Below, piece by piece: positions 36,388 through 45,003 of a DNA stretch of 45,003 nt. Position 1 is the stretch's first letter. Each line of letters begins with the position of its first letter. This stretch comes from Methylophaga sp. (GTDB taxonomy: Bacteria > Pseudomonadota > Gammaproteobacteria > Nitrosococcales > Methylophagaceae): NCBI GenBank assembly GCA_002733715.2, contig NVWQ02000019.1, forward strand, positions 1 to 45,003, written 5' to 3'. A program made the position numbers and the translations under genes. The notes beneath the pieces are model-generated. The model worked only from the letters and a program-made list of their open reading frames with translations. It did not search any database and was not told the origin of the DNA.

Positions 36388-36747
36388 ATGCCAAGAGTAA
36401 AACGTGGTGTAGTCGCTCACGCGCGACACAAAAAAGTTATCAAGCAGGCCAAAGGTTATAGTGGTCGTCGTAAAAATGTATATCGTGTTGCTGTACAAGC
36501 AGTAACAAAAGCGGGTCAATACGCTTATCGCGATCGTCGTCAGAAAAAACGTCAATTCCGTGCGTTGTGGATTGCACGTATTAATGCTGGTGCACGTGAA
36601 TGTGGATTGTCTTATAGCAAATTGATCGACGGCTTGAAAAAAGCAGCGGTTGAAGTTGATCGTAAAGTATTAGCTGATCTTGCAATGAATGATTCAGTTG
36701 CATTTGCTGCAGTAGCAGAACAAGCGAAGGCTGCATTAGCTAAATAA
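36388..36747 (+). CDS. rplT: 50S ribosomal protein L20
   Basis: The 119-residue basic protein ([20 protein letters not shown]) is L20, needed for early assembly of the 50S subunit and, in E. coli, the autoregulator of rpmI-rplT. The N-terminal extension that threads into 23S rRNA and the globular C-terminal half ([20 protein letters not shown]) are both complete. AAGGAG lies 9 nt before the ATG. The gene ends in a strong terminator. Confidence 0.98.
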   Translation: MPRVKRGVVAHARHKKVIKQAKGYSGRRKNVYRVAVQAVTKAGQYAYRDRRQKKRQFRALWIARINAGARECGLSYSKLIDGLKKAAVEVDRKVLADLAMNDSVAFAAVAEQAKAALAK

Positions 36748-36787
36748 TATTTGTAGCTCCTCGGGAGTAACGAATATTGTATGATTT

Positions 36788-36817
36788 AAAAAAGGGCCGT
36801 TTTGACGGCCCTTTTTT
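36788..36817 (+). terminator. Rho-independent terminator of rplT
   Basis: GGGCCG (36794-36799) and CGGCCC (36806-36811) form a stem with the loop TTTTGA, preceded by six A and followed by six T. It separates the ribosomal protein genes from pheST, which would then need a separate promoter or read-through. Confidence 0.93.
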
Positions 36818-36823
36818 GTTTAT

Positions 36824-36981
36824 GGATGCTCTGATTAAGTCTGGTTGAATTTAGGCTGAGATGAAATTGTTCCAAACTTCTTCGAAATGAGCGGTAATAG
36901 TTATTCTATTGCGGCGATTTTCGGATAAGTTTGGGGCAATTTCAGCCAGCATAAAGCAATCATGACTTGTTCAGAGCATCC
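36824..36981. mobile_element. Palindromic MITE-like element with TTAT duplication, upstream of pheS
   Basis: The 158-bp element starts GGATGCTCTGATTAAGTC and ends with the near-complement GACTTGTTCAGAGCATCC (two mismatches in 18). Inner arms also pair: GGCTGAGATGAAATTGTTCCAAACTT against the complement of AAGTTTGGGGCAATTTCAGCC, and CGAAAT..GCG against CGC..ATTTTCG. The centre is AATAGTTATTCTATT. TTAT lies directly outside both ends (36820-36823 and 36982-36985), as a target-site duplication. It fills the space where a pheST leader/attenuator would be expected. No coding capacity. Confidence 0.75.
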
Positions 36982-37010
36982 TTATGAAGTAAATAAGACT
37001 TAGGTGGTGA

Positions 37011-38054
<1,044 letters not shown>

Positions 38055-38068
38055 GAGTATTACACACA

Positions 38069-40447
38069 ATGAAATTTAGTGAAAAATGGTTACGTGAATG
38101 GGTTAATCCAGATATTGACTCAGCAACATTAGCCGAACAATTAACGCAAGCTGGCTTAGAAGTCGATGCAATTGAAGCTGTTGCAGGTGATTTTACGGGC
38201 GTGGTAGTGGGGCAAGTTGTTTCTGTTGAAGCTCACCCTGATGCAGATAAATTACGTTGCTGTAAAGTCGATGTTGCTGGTGATGAATTGTTGTCTATTG
38301 TTTGTGGTGCCGCCAATGTTAGACAAGATTTAAAAATTCCTGTTGCTGTCGTTGGCTCAGTTTTGCCGGGTAATTTCAAAATTAAAAAAGCTAAATTACG
38401 CGGTGTTGAATCTTTTGGTATGTTATGTGGTGCTAGCGAAATTGGTTTAGTTGACAACGTTAAAGGTTTGATGGAATTAGCTGATGACGCACCTGTCGGA
38501 ACCGATCTCAGAGACTATCTAGATCTTGATGATGTATCGATAGATGTTGATTTAACACCTAACCGTAGTGATTGTTTAGGCATTGCCGGTATTGCACGTG
38601 AAGTAGGAGTGTTAACTGGCTGCGATGTAACACAATGGCCACAAGAAACAATTAACGAGCAATCCTCAAAAACGTTTAATATTACTGTTGATGCACCTGC
38701 CGAATGTCCACGTTATATTGGTCGTGTAATCGAGAATGTGAATGTTAAGGCATCAACACCCTTATGGATGCAAGAAAAGCTTCGTCGTAGTGGGATACGC
38801 AGCTTAGGTCCTGTTGTTGATGTAACAAATTATGTGATGCTGGAATTGGGTCAACCAATGCATGCTTTCGATTTAGAAAAATTAAGTGGCGGTATTACAG
38901 TTCGTGCAGCACAAAATGCTGAGAAACTAATATTATTAGATGGACAAGAAGTAAGCCTCACAGACAACACGCTGGTTATTGCTGATGATTCATTTGCTTT
39001 AGCGATGGCAGGGATTATGGGTGGTGAAGCTTCTAGTGTGACCGATGATACCAAACACTTGTTTTTAGAAGCGGCACATTTCAATCCGTTAGCGATTGCT
39101 GGCCGTGCACGTGCTTACGGCTTACATACGGATTCGTCACACCGTTTTGAACGTGGTGTTGATCCAGCATTACCGCGCATAGCAATAGATCGTGCCACGG
39201 CATTATTATTAGATATTGTGGGTGGTGAGGCAGGGCCCATCACTGAAGCTATATCAGAATCAGATTTGCCAGAAACAGAAGTGATTAACTTACGCGCAGC
39301 TAGAATTAAACGTGTTCTAGGCATTACCATTGAAGCTGAACAAGTAGAAGATTGGCTCACACGTCTTGGTTTAGTAGTTGAAATTAATGCAGAAGGCTGG
39401 CAAGTAACCGTGCCTAGTTTCCGTTTTGATTTAGCTATTGAAGTTGATCTGATTGAAGAGTTAGGTCGTTTATATGGCTATGACAAATTGCCAGAGACAC
39501 GTCCACAAGGTACGGTTTTAACGACCGATATATCTGAACACACATTAGCAACACATCGTTTGCAGTCATTATTAGTAGATCGTGGCTACCAAGAAGCAAT
39601 TACTTACAGTTTTGGCGATCCAAAAATTCAGCAGCATCTAGCGGTTGAAGGTGAACAAGCTATTGAGTTAGCAAACCCCATATCTGCTGAATTGTCAGTT
39701 ATGCGCACATCGCTATGGCCGGGTTTAATCCAAGCATTGGTTTATAATTTAAATAGACAACACGATCGTATACGACTATTTGAAGTAGGTCGTAGCTTTA
39801 GTGGTACAAACGATAATGTTGAACAGCATCGTCAAATTGCAGGTGTGGTCTGTGGTAGCCGTTATGCTGAACAGTGGGCAGAAAAACAACGTGCTGTAGA
39901 TTTTTTTGATATTAAAGCCGATGTTGAAGCATTGCTAGATTTAGGCTGCGAAGAAAATATCCGTTTTGTTTCAGAACAGCACCCAGCTTTACATCCAGGC
40001 CAATCTGCACGGATTTACCAAGGTGATATTGCCATTGGTTGGATAGGTGCATTACACCCACGATTGAATAAGCCGCTAGAGCTAAGTGCTAAAGCCTATG
40101 TCTTTGAATTAACCTTGGCAGCGGTACTGAAAGCAAAGGTTCCTTCATTTGAATCACTCTCTAAATTCCCTGCAATTCGTCGGGATTTGGCGTTGTTAGT
40201 AAATACTACGGTCACGGCAGGTGAAATTGAACATTGCCTGAATGGTGTTAGATCTGATATTCTTAAGTCAATTCAATTATTTGACGTGTATAGTGGAGCC
40301 GGAGTCGAGCTTGATAAGAAGAGTATTGCAATAGCATTTCAGTTGCAACATTCAGAGCGAACATTGACGGATGAAGAGGTTGATGCAGTGATAGAAACTG
40401 TGACCGAAACATTGAACCAACAAGTCGGTGCAACGATTAGAGCGTAA
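38069..40447 (+). CDS. pheT: Phenylalanine--tRNA ligase beta subunit
   Basis: The 792-residue subunit provides editing and tRNA binding. Domains in order are the EMAP-like tRNA-binding domain (about 40-150, VVSVEAHPDADKLRCC), the B3/B4 editing domain (about 210-390, VTNYVMLELGQPMHAFD), B5 (about 400-475), the core catalytic-like domain, and the C-terminal FDX-ACB domain (about 700-792, SLSKFPAIRRDLALLV). All are complete. It is followed by ihfA 35 nt later, the conserved order in gammaproteobacteria. Confidence 0.97.
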   Translation: MKFSEKWLREWVNPDIDSATLAEQLTQAGLEVDAIEAVAGDFTGVVVGQVVSVEAHPDADKLRCCKVDVAGDELLSIVCGAANVRQDLKIPVAVVGSVLPGNFKIKKAKLRGVESFGMLCGASEIGLVDNVKGLMELADDAPVGTDLRDYLDLDDVSIDVDLTPNRSDCLGIAGIAREVGVLTGCDVTQWPQETINEQSSKTFNITVDAPAECPRYIGRVIENVNVKASTPLWMQEKLRRSGIRSLGPVVDVTNYVMLELGQPMHAFDLEKLSGGITVRAAQNAEKLILLDGQEVSLTDNTLVIADDSFALAMAGIMGGEASSVTDDTKHLFLEAAHFNPLAIAGRARAYGLHTDSSHRFERGVDPALPRIAIDRATALLLDIVGGEAGPITEAISESDLPETEVINLRAARIKRVLGITIEAEQVEDWLTRLGLVVEINAEGWQVTVPSFRFDLAIEVDLIEELGRLYGYDKLPETRPQGTVLTTDISEHTLATHRLQSLLVDRGYQEAITYSFGDPKIQQHLAVEGEQAIELANPISAELSVMRTSLWPGLIQALVYNLNRQHDRIRLFEVGRSFSGTNDNVEQHRQIAGVVCGSRYAEQWAEKQRAVDFFDIKADVEALLDLGCEENIRFVSEQHPALHPGQSARIYQGDIAIGWIGALHPRLNKPLELSAKAYVFELTLAAVLKAKVPSFESLSKFPAIRRDLALLVNTTVTAGEIEHCLNGVRSDILKSIQLFDVYSGAGVELDKKSIAIAFQLQHSERTLTDEEVDAVIETVTETLNQQVGATIRA

Positions 40448-40482
40448 GCAAACACTAGCGAAAAGAATATTTAGGGGAACAC

Positions 40483-40779
40483 ATGGCACTTACAAAAGCC
40501 GATATAACTGAGCAACTTTATGATGAATTGGGCTTTAATAAGCGTGAAGCAAAAGAACTTGTAGAAATGTTTTTTGAAGAAATTCGAGGCGCATTAGAAT
40601 CCGGTGAAGCAGTTAAATTGTCAGGTTTTGGTAATTTTGAATTACGCGATAAAAGTGAACGTCCAGGCAGAAATCCTAAAACGGGTGAAGAAATTCCTAT
40701 TACAGCGCGTCGAGTAGTGACTTTTCGCCCAGGACAAAAACTAAAAGCTAGGGTGGATACATATGCTAGAAGCGAGTAA
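40483..40779 (+). CDS. ihfA: Integration host factor subunit alpha
   Basis: The 98-residue DNA-bending protein pairs with IhfB (not in the window). The family DNA-contact arm [20 protein letters not shown] and the [14 protein letters not shown] region are intact, with the intercalating proline in [25 protein letters not shown] is the standard IhfA N-terminus. Its last 17 nt overlap the start of the MerR-family gene, indicating translational coupling. Confidence 0.97.
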   Translation: MALTKADITEQLYDELGFNKREAKELVEMFFEEIRGALESGEAVKLSGFGNFELRDKSERPGRNPKTGEEIPITARRVVTFRPGQKLKARVDTYARSE

Positions 40780-41116
40780 TAATAACGAGTTACCAGTAAT
40801 ACCTGGAAAGCGCTATTTCACGATAGGTGAAGTAAGCGAATTATGTGGTGTTAAACCTCATGTATTGCGCTACTGGGAACAAGAATTTACTCAGCTAAAA
40901 CCTGTAAAACGTCGAGGTAATCGACGCTATTACCAGCGCCATGATGTGGTGCTTATTCGTGAAATTCGTGGTTTGTTATATGAGCAAGGTTTCACCATTG
41001 GTGGGGCACGCCATCAACTTGAAAATGAAAGGCAACCTGAACAAAATCAAGAAAGAAAAGAGCTGATCCGTGAGCTTCTCGTTGAGCTAGAAGATTTACA
41101 CGCACTATTAGCATAA
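40763..41116 (+). CDS. MerR-family transcriptional regulator
   Basis: The 117-residue protein has an N-terminal MerR winged helix ([25 protein letters not shown], in pieces [12 protein letters not shown] and [10 protein letters not shown]) with the wing [13 protein letters not shown], and a short C-terminal coiled coil. It has no effector domain or conserved metal-binding cysteines. This gene follows ihfA in many gammaproteobacteria, where its targets are unknown. It ends 26 nt before tRNA-Pro. Confidence 0.93.
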   Translation: MLEASNNNELPVIPGKRYFTIGEVSELCGVKPHVLRYWEQEFTQLKPVKRRGNRRYYQRHDVVLIREIRGLLYEQGFTIGGARHQLENERQPEQNQERKELIRELLVELEDLHALLA

Positions 41117-41142
41117 GCTCTCAACAATAATCTGCATACAAT

Positions 41143-41219
41143 CGGGGCATGGCGCAGTCTGGTAGCGCACTTGTCTGGGGGACAAGGGGTCGCAAGTTCG
41201 AATCTTGCTGTTCCGACCA
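41143..41219 (+). tRNA. tRNA-Pro (anticodon GGG)
   Basis: The 77-nt sequence folds as a tRNA: acceptor CGGGGCA/TGTTCCG, anticodon stem CTTGT/ACAAG enclosing CTGGGGG with anticodon GGG, T stem GCAAG/CTTGC with loop TTCGAAT, and encoded CCA. It reads CCC/CCU proline codons. The position after ihfA-merR is conserved in related genomes. Confidence 0.96.
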
Positions 41220-41397
41220 ATTAAATCAACTTGATTTGAATTGCATCGCTACTTTTTACTATGGGATTATTTAAGTTACGTAAAACAGAGATGGTTTTGC
41301 CATAGGTCTAGGTCTAAATTAATCACCCCCCAACGAGTTTTTACGACCTAATCTGTCTTATTTTAGAGCCAGTCACAAGCTATAGCGAAGATTTAGC

Positions 41398-44274
41398 TCA
41401 TTGGCAGCTACAAAATAAATGTTTATCACCGTAAACATTATCGATACGGCCAATAGGTGGCCAGTATTTATCATCTTGTTGTTGATCTCCAGGGAAAAAG
41501 GCCTGTTTTTTTGTATATGGGAATGTCCATTCTTCCAATAAAAGTTGGTGGGTGTGGGGTGCATTTTTTAATAGATTATTATTGTTACCAGCACCATTAA
41601 TTTTTATATCTTCAATCTCTTGTCGTATTGATATTAATGCATCACAGAAACGATCAATTTCATTTTTATCTTCACTTTCCGTTGGTTCGATCATCAGTGT
41701 ATCTACAACCGGAAATGAAACTGTTGGTGCATGAAAGCCATAGTCAATGAGTCGTTTGGCAATATCTTCCACTGTGATATCACTTTCTTGTTTAAAGCTA
41801 CGACAGTCGATGATGCATTCATGAGCAACCCATCCATTTTTACCCGTATATAAAATCGGATAATAAGGCTTTAATTTATGGGCAATATAATTGGCATTTA
41901 AAATAGCATTCAGTGTTGCTCGTTTTAAGCCCGATGCCCCCATCATGGCAATATAGGCCCAAGATATAGTTAATATGCTCGCTGAACCCCATGGTGCTGC
42001 TGAAATAGTACCAATAGTGCCAGCCTTACCTTTATGAGGATTAACATTTTTAACAACAGGATGATCAGGTAAGTAGGGAGCTAGATGCTGACCAACACCG
42101 ATGGGGCCAACACCAGGGCCGCCACCGCCGTGCGGAATACAAAACGTCTTATGTAGATTGATATGGGCTACATCTGCACCAATTTTACCAGGTCTACTGA
42201 TCCCCACTAATGCGTTGAAATTTGCACCATCTAAATAAACTTGCCCGCCATATTGGTGAATAGTGTTACAGATTTCTCGGAATGACTCTTCAAACACACC
42301 ATGTGTGGAAGGGTAGGTAATCATCAACGCACCTAATGTGTCGTGATATTGTTCTACTTTGCTGTTTAGATCATCAAGGCTGACATTGCCATTATCATCA
42401 CATGCTAATACTACGACTTTAAATCCTGCCATAACCGCGCTGGCAGGGTTTGTACCATGAGCCGAGGCAGGAATCAGGCAAATATTACGCTGCGATTCAT
42501 TGCGTTGTTGATGGTATTTTTTTATCACCAATAAGCCTGCATATTCACCTTGTGATCCTGCATTTGGTTGTAAAGAGAACGCATCAAACCCCGTTACATC
42601 ACACAACATATTTTCGAGTTCATCGAATAGCTGCTGATAACCTAAGGTTTGATATAGCGGTGCAAATGGATGTAGGCCGTTAAATTCATGATATGAAATA
42701 GCCTGCATTTCGGTAGCAGAATTCAGCTTCATTGTGCATGAGCCTAATGGAATCATGCTGCGATCAAGTGCAATATCTTTTCTGGCAAGACGCCGCATAT
42801 ACCGCATCAATTTGGTTTCCGAATGATATTGCTCAAATACTGGATGTTGTAAAATTTTATCGCTCCGCAATAGTGCATTAGGGATGCATTCACCGATGTT
42901 TTGGTCCAAGCTGTGAATATCAGGTAAATCTTCGTTTATACCTGCAAAAACCCGCCAAATTTTTCTGATGGTTTTCCGGTTTGTTGTTTCATCTAAAGAA
43001 ATACCCAAATGGTCTTTATCTATTCGCCTAAGATTGAGTCCGGCCTCTTCACACAAACTCACAAAATGTTTAGCCCTGCTCGGAGTACGAATAACAAACG
43101 TATCAAAATACTGTTGGCTGATAATTTCATAACCCAAATGCTCCAAACCAGAAGCCACTATCTGACTATATCGATGCACCCGATTTGCAATAAGCTTCAA
43201 ACCTTCAGGGCCATGATAAATAGCATAAAACCCAGCAATAACCGCCAATAAAACTTGTGATGTGCAGATATTACTGGTGGCTTTGTCTCGGCGGATATGT
43301 TGTTCTCGTGTTTGAAGCGCCATGCGATAGGCTATTTGGCCATGACAGTCTTTTGAAACACCGATAATACGACCAGGAATAGAGCGCTTGTATTCATCTT
43401 TGGTAGAAAAATAGGCGGCATGCGGTCCACCATATCCCATAGGTATACCAAAGCGTTGCGAGTTGCCAATAACGATATCTGCACCAAAATCAGCTGGAGC
43501 TTTAAGTAAAATCAGACTTAAAATATCTGCGGCGACGGTGACAAGTGCTGAATTTCGATGGGCGATTGTCGCTACGGAGGAAAGATCATTAATCTCCCCT
43601 TTTGAACCAGGGTATTGTACTAACACCGCAAAAAAATCATGGGATGATAACTGTGTATAGGGGTCATCGATGAGGACATCAAAGCCAAGTGAATTGGCAC
43701 GCGTTTGCACCACCGCTATTGTTTGTGGATGACAGTCTTGATCAATAAAAATAGTATTCGACTTGCTCTTCGAAACCCGTCGTGACATTGCCATAGCTTC
43801 TGCTGCCGCCGTACCTTCATCTAATAAAGAAGCATTCGCAAGTTCCATACCTGTCAGATCAATAATCATTTGCTGGAACGTTAGCAATGCTTCGAGTCGA
43901 CCTTGACTGACTTCGGCTTGATATGGTGTATAAGCGGTATACCAGCCCGGGTTTTCTAGAACATTCCGTTTGATTACTGCTGGCATAACGGTGTCGTGAT
44001 AGCCCATTCCAATAAGTGATGTATGGACTATATTGCGATTTCTAATTTTGCGGAGATGTTTAATAACTGCTCTTTCACTGATGGTTTCAGTCAATTGCAG
44101 TGGTTGGTTTTCAAGGATATTGTCAGGAATAGCTTTTGAAATAAGGTCTTCGATCTTTTCGAGCTTAAGTTCGGCTAGTATTTGTGCAATTTGAGTTTGG
44201 TTGCTACCAATATGTCGACGAATAAAGTTACCAGGCATTTCAAGTTGTTTTAATGGCATGCGTGGTGATGTCAT
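41398..44274 (-). CDS. gcvP: Glycine decarboxylase (P protein), single-chain form
   Basis: The P protein decarboxylates glycine with PLP and passes aminomethyl to the lipoyl group of the H protein. The 958-residue chain is the fused, homodimeric type (957 in E. coli) and has both halves: the N-terminal pseudo-catalytic half and the C-terminal half with the PLP lysine K709 in HINLHKTFCIPHGGGG. The active-site SMIPLGSCTMKLNSA block is present. The start is at 44274 with AGGAG 7 nt upstream, 2 nt after the gcvT stop. gcvH is not between the two genes and may lie beyond the window. Confidence 0.97.
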   Translation of the reverse strand: MTSPRMPLKQLEMPGNFIRRHIGSNQTQIAQILAELKLEKIEDLISKAIPDNILENQPLQLTETISERAVIKHLRKIRNRNIVHTSLIGMGYHDTVMPAVIKRNVLENPGWYTAYTPYQAEVSQGRLEALLTFQQMIIDLTGMELANASLLDEGTAAAEAMAMSRRVSKSKSNTIFIDQDCHPQTIAVVQTRANSLGFDVLIDDPYTQLSSHDFFAVLVQYPGSKGEINDLSSVATIAHRNSALVTVAADILSLILLKAPADFGADIVIGNSQRFGIPMGYGGPHAAYFSTKDEYKRSIPGRIIGVSKDCHGQIAYRMALQTREQHIRRDKATSNICTSQVLLAVIAGFYAIYHGPEGLKLIANRVHRYSQIVASGLEHLGYEIISQQYFDTFVIRTPSRAKHFVSLCEEAGLNLRRIDKDHLGISLDETTNRKTIRKIWRVFAGINEDLPDIHSLDQNIGECIPNALLRSDKILQHPVFEQYHSETKLMRYMRRLARKDIALDRSMIPLGSCTMKLNSATEMQAISYHEFNGLHPFAPLYQTLGYQQLFDELENMLCDVTGFDAFSLQPNAGSQGEYAGLLVIKKYHQQRNESQRNICLIPASAHGTNPASAVMAGFKVVVLACDDNGNVSLDDLNSKVEQYHDTLGALMITYPSTHGVFEESFREICNTIHQYGGQVYLDGANFNALVGISRPGKIGADVAHINLHKTFCIPHGGGGPGVGPIGVGQHLAPYLPDHPVVKNVNPHKGKAGTIGTISAAPWGSASILTISWAYIAMMGASGLKRATLNAILNANYIAHKLKPYYPILYTGKNGWVAHECIIDCRSFKQESDITVEDIAKRLIDYGFHAPTVSFPVVDTLMIEPTESEDKNEIDRFCDALISIRQEIEDIKINGAGNNNNLLKNAPHTHQLLLEEWTFPYTKKQAFFPGDQQQDDKYWPPIGRIDNVYGDKHLFCSCQ

Positions 44275-44276
44275 GA

Positions 44277-45003
44277 CTAACTCCTGTGGTAACGATGTGT
44301 TACAAAAGGCAAAATAGTCTTTTGCATGGTGATTTTATGCTTCCTTATTTGAGCGTACAAGGTAACATCCTTATTCTCACTCTCAACCAACGCTATCGCA
44401 ATTGGTTTACCCAAGCTAGGTGAAAAACTGCCACTGGTCACTGTGCCAACAACATGATTATTGCTATCTAAAACCTCTGTATTTTCACGCACAGGGATCT
44501 TGCCTTCAATATGGAGACCGATCTTTTTCTTACTCGCACCTTTTGCCAATTGGATTTGTATTACCTCTGCACCAAGGTAATGCTCTTGATTACGCACCAA
44601 CCATGCTAAGCCAGAATCTACGGGGCTCAGTGACTCAGTGAGTTCATGTCCATATAGACTTAAACCTGCTTCAAGTCTTAAGGTGTCTCGTGCACCTAGC
44701 CCAATCGGCAGCACTTGTTCAAATGATAATAAAAGTTTGGCCAATGTTTCTGCCTTATCATTTGCAACTGATATTTCGAAACCGTCTTCGCCGGTATAAC
44801 CACTTCGGCTAATGATACAAGCAATACCTTGAATATCTGTTTCGATTGCCTGCATAAATTTTAACTGGCTGGCTGGATCAGAAAGTTGCTTCATCACTTC
44901 TGCGGCCGCAGGTCCTTGTAATGCAATTAGGGCTTGTTTATCCAGTTGTTCTAGCTGGCAATGTTGGGAAAGGTTTGCTTTCAAATGCTTAAAATCCTTG
45001 TCT
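44277..45003 (-). CDS. gcvT: Aminomethyltransferase (T protein), C-terminal two thirds
   Basis: The T protein releases ammonia and transfers the methylene group to tetrahydrofolate in glycine cleavage. About 241 residues are visible and the frame runs open off the window edge (upstream residues DKDFKH before LKANLSQH). Family blocks are ALIALQGPAAAEVM, SRSGYTGEDGFEIS, GLGARDTLRLEAGLSLYGHE and the C-terminal beta domain (GTVTSGSFSPSLGKPIAIALV). The full protein is about 360 residues, so roughly the first third is missing. A TTG near 44984 is not the real start. Confidence 0.95.
   Translation of the reverse strand, partial: DKDFKHLKANLSQHCQLEQLDKQALIALQGPAAAEVMKQLSDPASQLKFMQAIETDIQGIACIISRSGYTGEDGFEISVANDKAETLAKLLLSFEQVLPIGLGARDTLRLEAGLSLYGHELTESLSPVDSGLAWLVRNQEHYLGAEVIQIQLAKGASKKKIGLHIEGKIPVRENTEVLDSNNHVVGTVTSGSFSPSLGKPIAIALVESENKDVTLYAQIRKHKITMQKTILPFVTHRYHRS

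Noticed and set aside
41220-41397. Hidden gene or RNA after tRNA-Pro
   Set aside because: The 178-nt gap has no convincing frame, and the only small inverted repeat (ATCAA/TTGAT) is too weak to call.

Overview
This window is chromosomal core DNA of a gammaproteobacterium with moderately low GC (about 40%, judged by eye). The evidence is gene order: divergent gatCA / mreBCD, mrdA-rodA-mltB-rlpA-dacA-dat-ybeD-lipB-lipA, lapA-lapB, thrS-infC-rpmI-rplT-pheST-ihfA-merR, and a complete EF-P lysylation set (efp, epmA, epmB). A Tat-exported flavocytochrome c sulfide dehydrogenase-type flavoprotein suggests a sulfur-oxidising or sulfide-detoxifying relative of Thiotrichales/Piscirickettsiaceae-like lineages. 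That placement is inference.

Layout. 1-86 holds the 5' end of rpmB (minus). 237-4193 (minus) carries gatC-gatA, then a catabolic-type acetolactate synthase where gatB usually lies, then a TlpA-like redoxin. 4313-14718 (plus) is a cell-elongation and wall block (mreB, mreC, mreD, PBP2, RodA, MltB, RlpA, PBP5/6, D-amino acid aminotransferase, YbeD) running into lipoate synthesis (lipB, lipA). rodA has a one-base frameshift. A roughly 260 bp MITE-like element separates mreB (with its own terminator) from mreC. 15706-19983 holds the sulfide dehydrogenase-like flavoprotein, a PilZ-like protein and a short-type citrate synthase. 19980-22737 is the EF-P module.

22733-24171 is an accessory island: two minus-strand genes (an MDR oxidoreductase and a tiny lipoprotein), one complete integron attC site and matching cassette core sites, with no integrase in view. 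It is followed by tRNA-Ser(GGA), an MBL-fold hydrolase, coaX with a repetitive VEA tail, a BirA lacking the repressor domain, and a SprA-like putative metalloprotease beside a miniature flagellar-rod-like protein. 28175-30963 (minus) is a tightly overlapping operon lapA-lapB-arsC-wrbA-DUF2069. fdxA and rpoH converge on a shared terminator at 31481-31509.

32592-41219 (plus) carries a DUF2238 membrane protein, tRNA-Val(GAC), thrS, infC (rare ATC start), rpmI, rplT, pheS, pheT, ihfA, a MerR-family regulator and tRNA-Pro(GGG). Two gaps here contain palindromic elements sharing an identical 15-nt core. 41398-45003 (minus) is the glycine cleavage system: gcvP complete, gcvT cut by the window edge.

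The most notable items are the orphan integron cassette between epmA and tRNA-Ser, the MITE at the mreC ribosome-binding region together with an apparent ATC start, the rodA frameshift, and the palindromic element with a TTAT duplication upstream of pheS. Everything else reads as ordinary housekeeping DNA; I see no CRISPR array, prophage or full insertion sequence.
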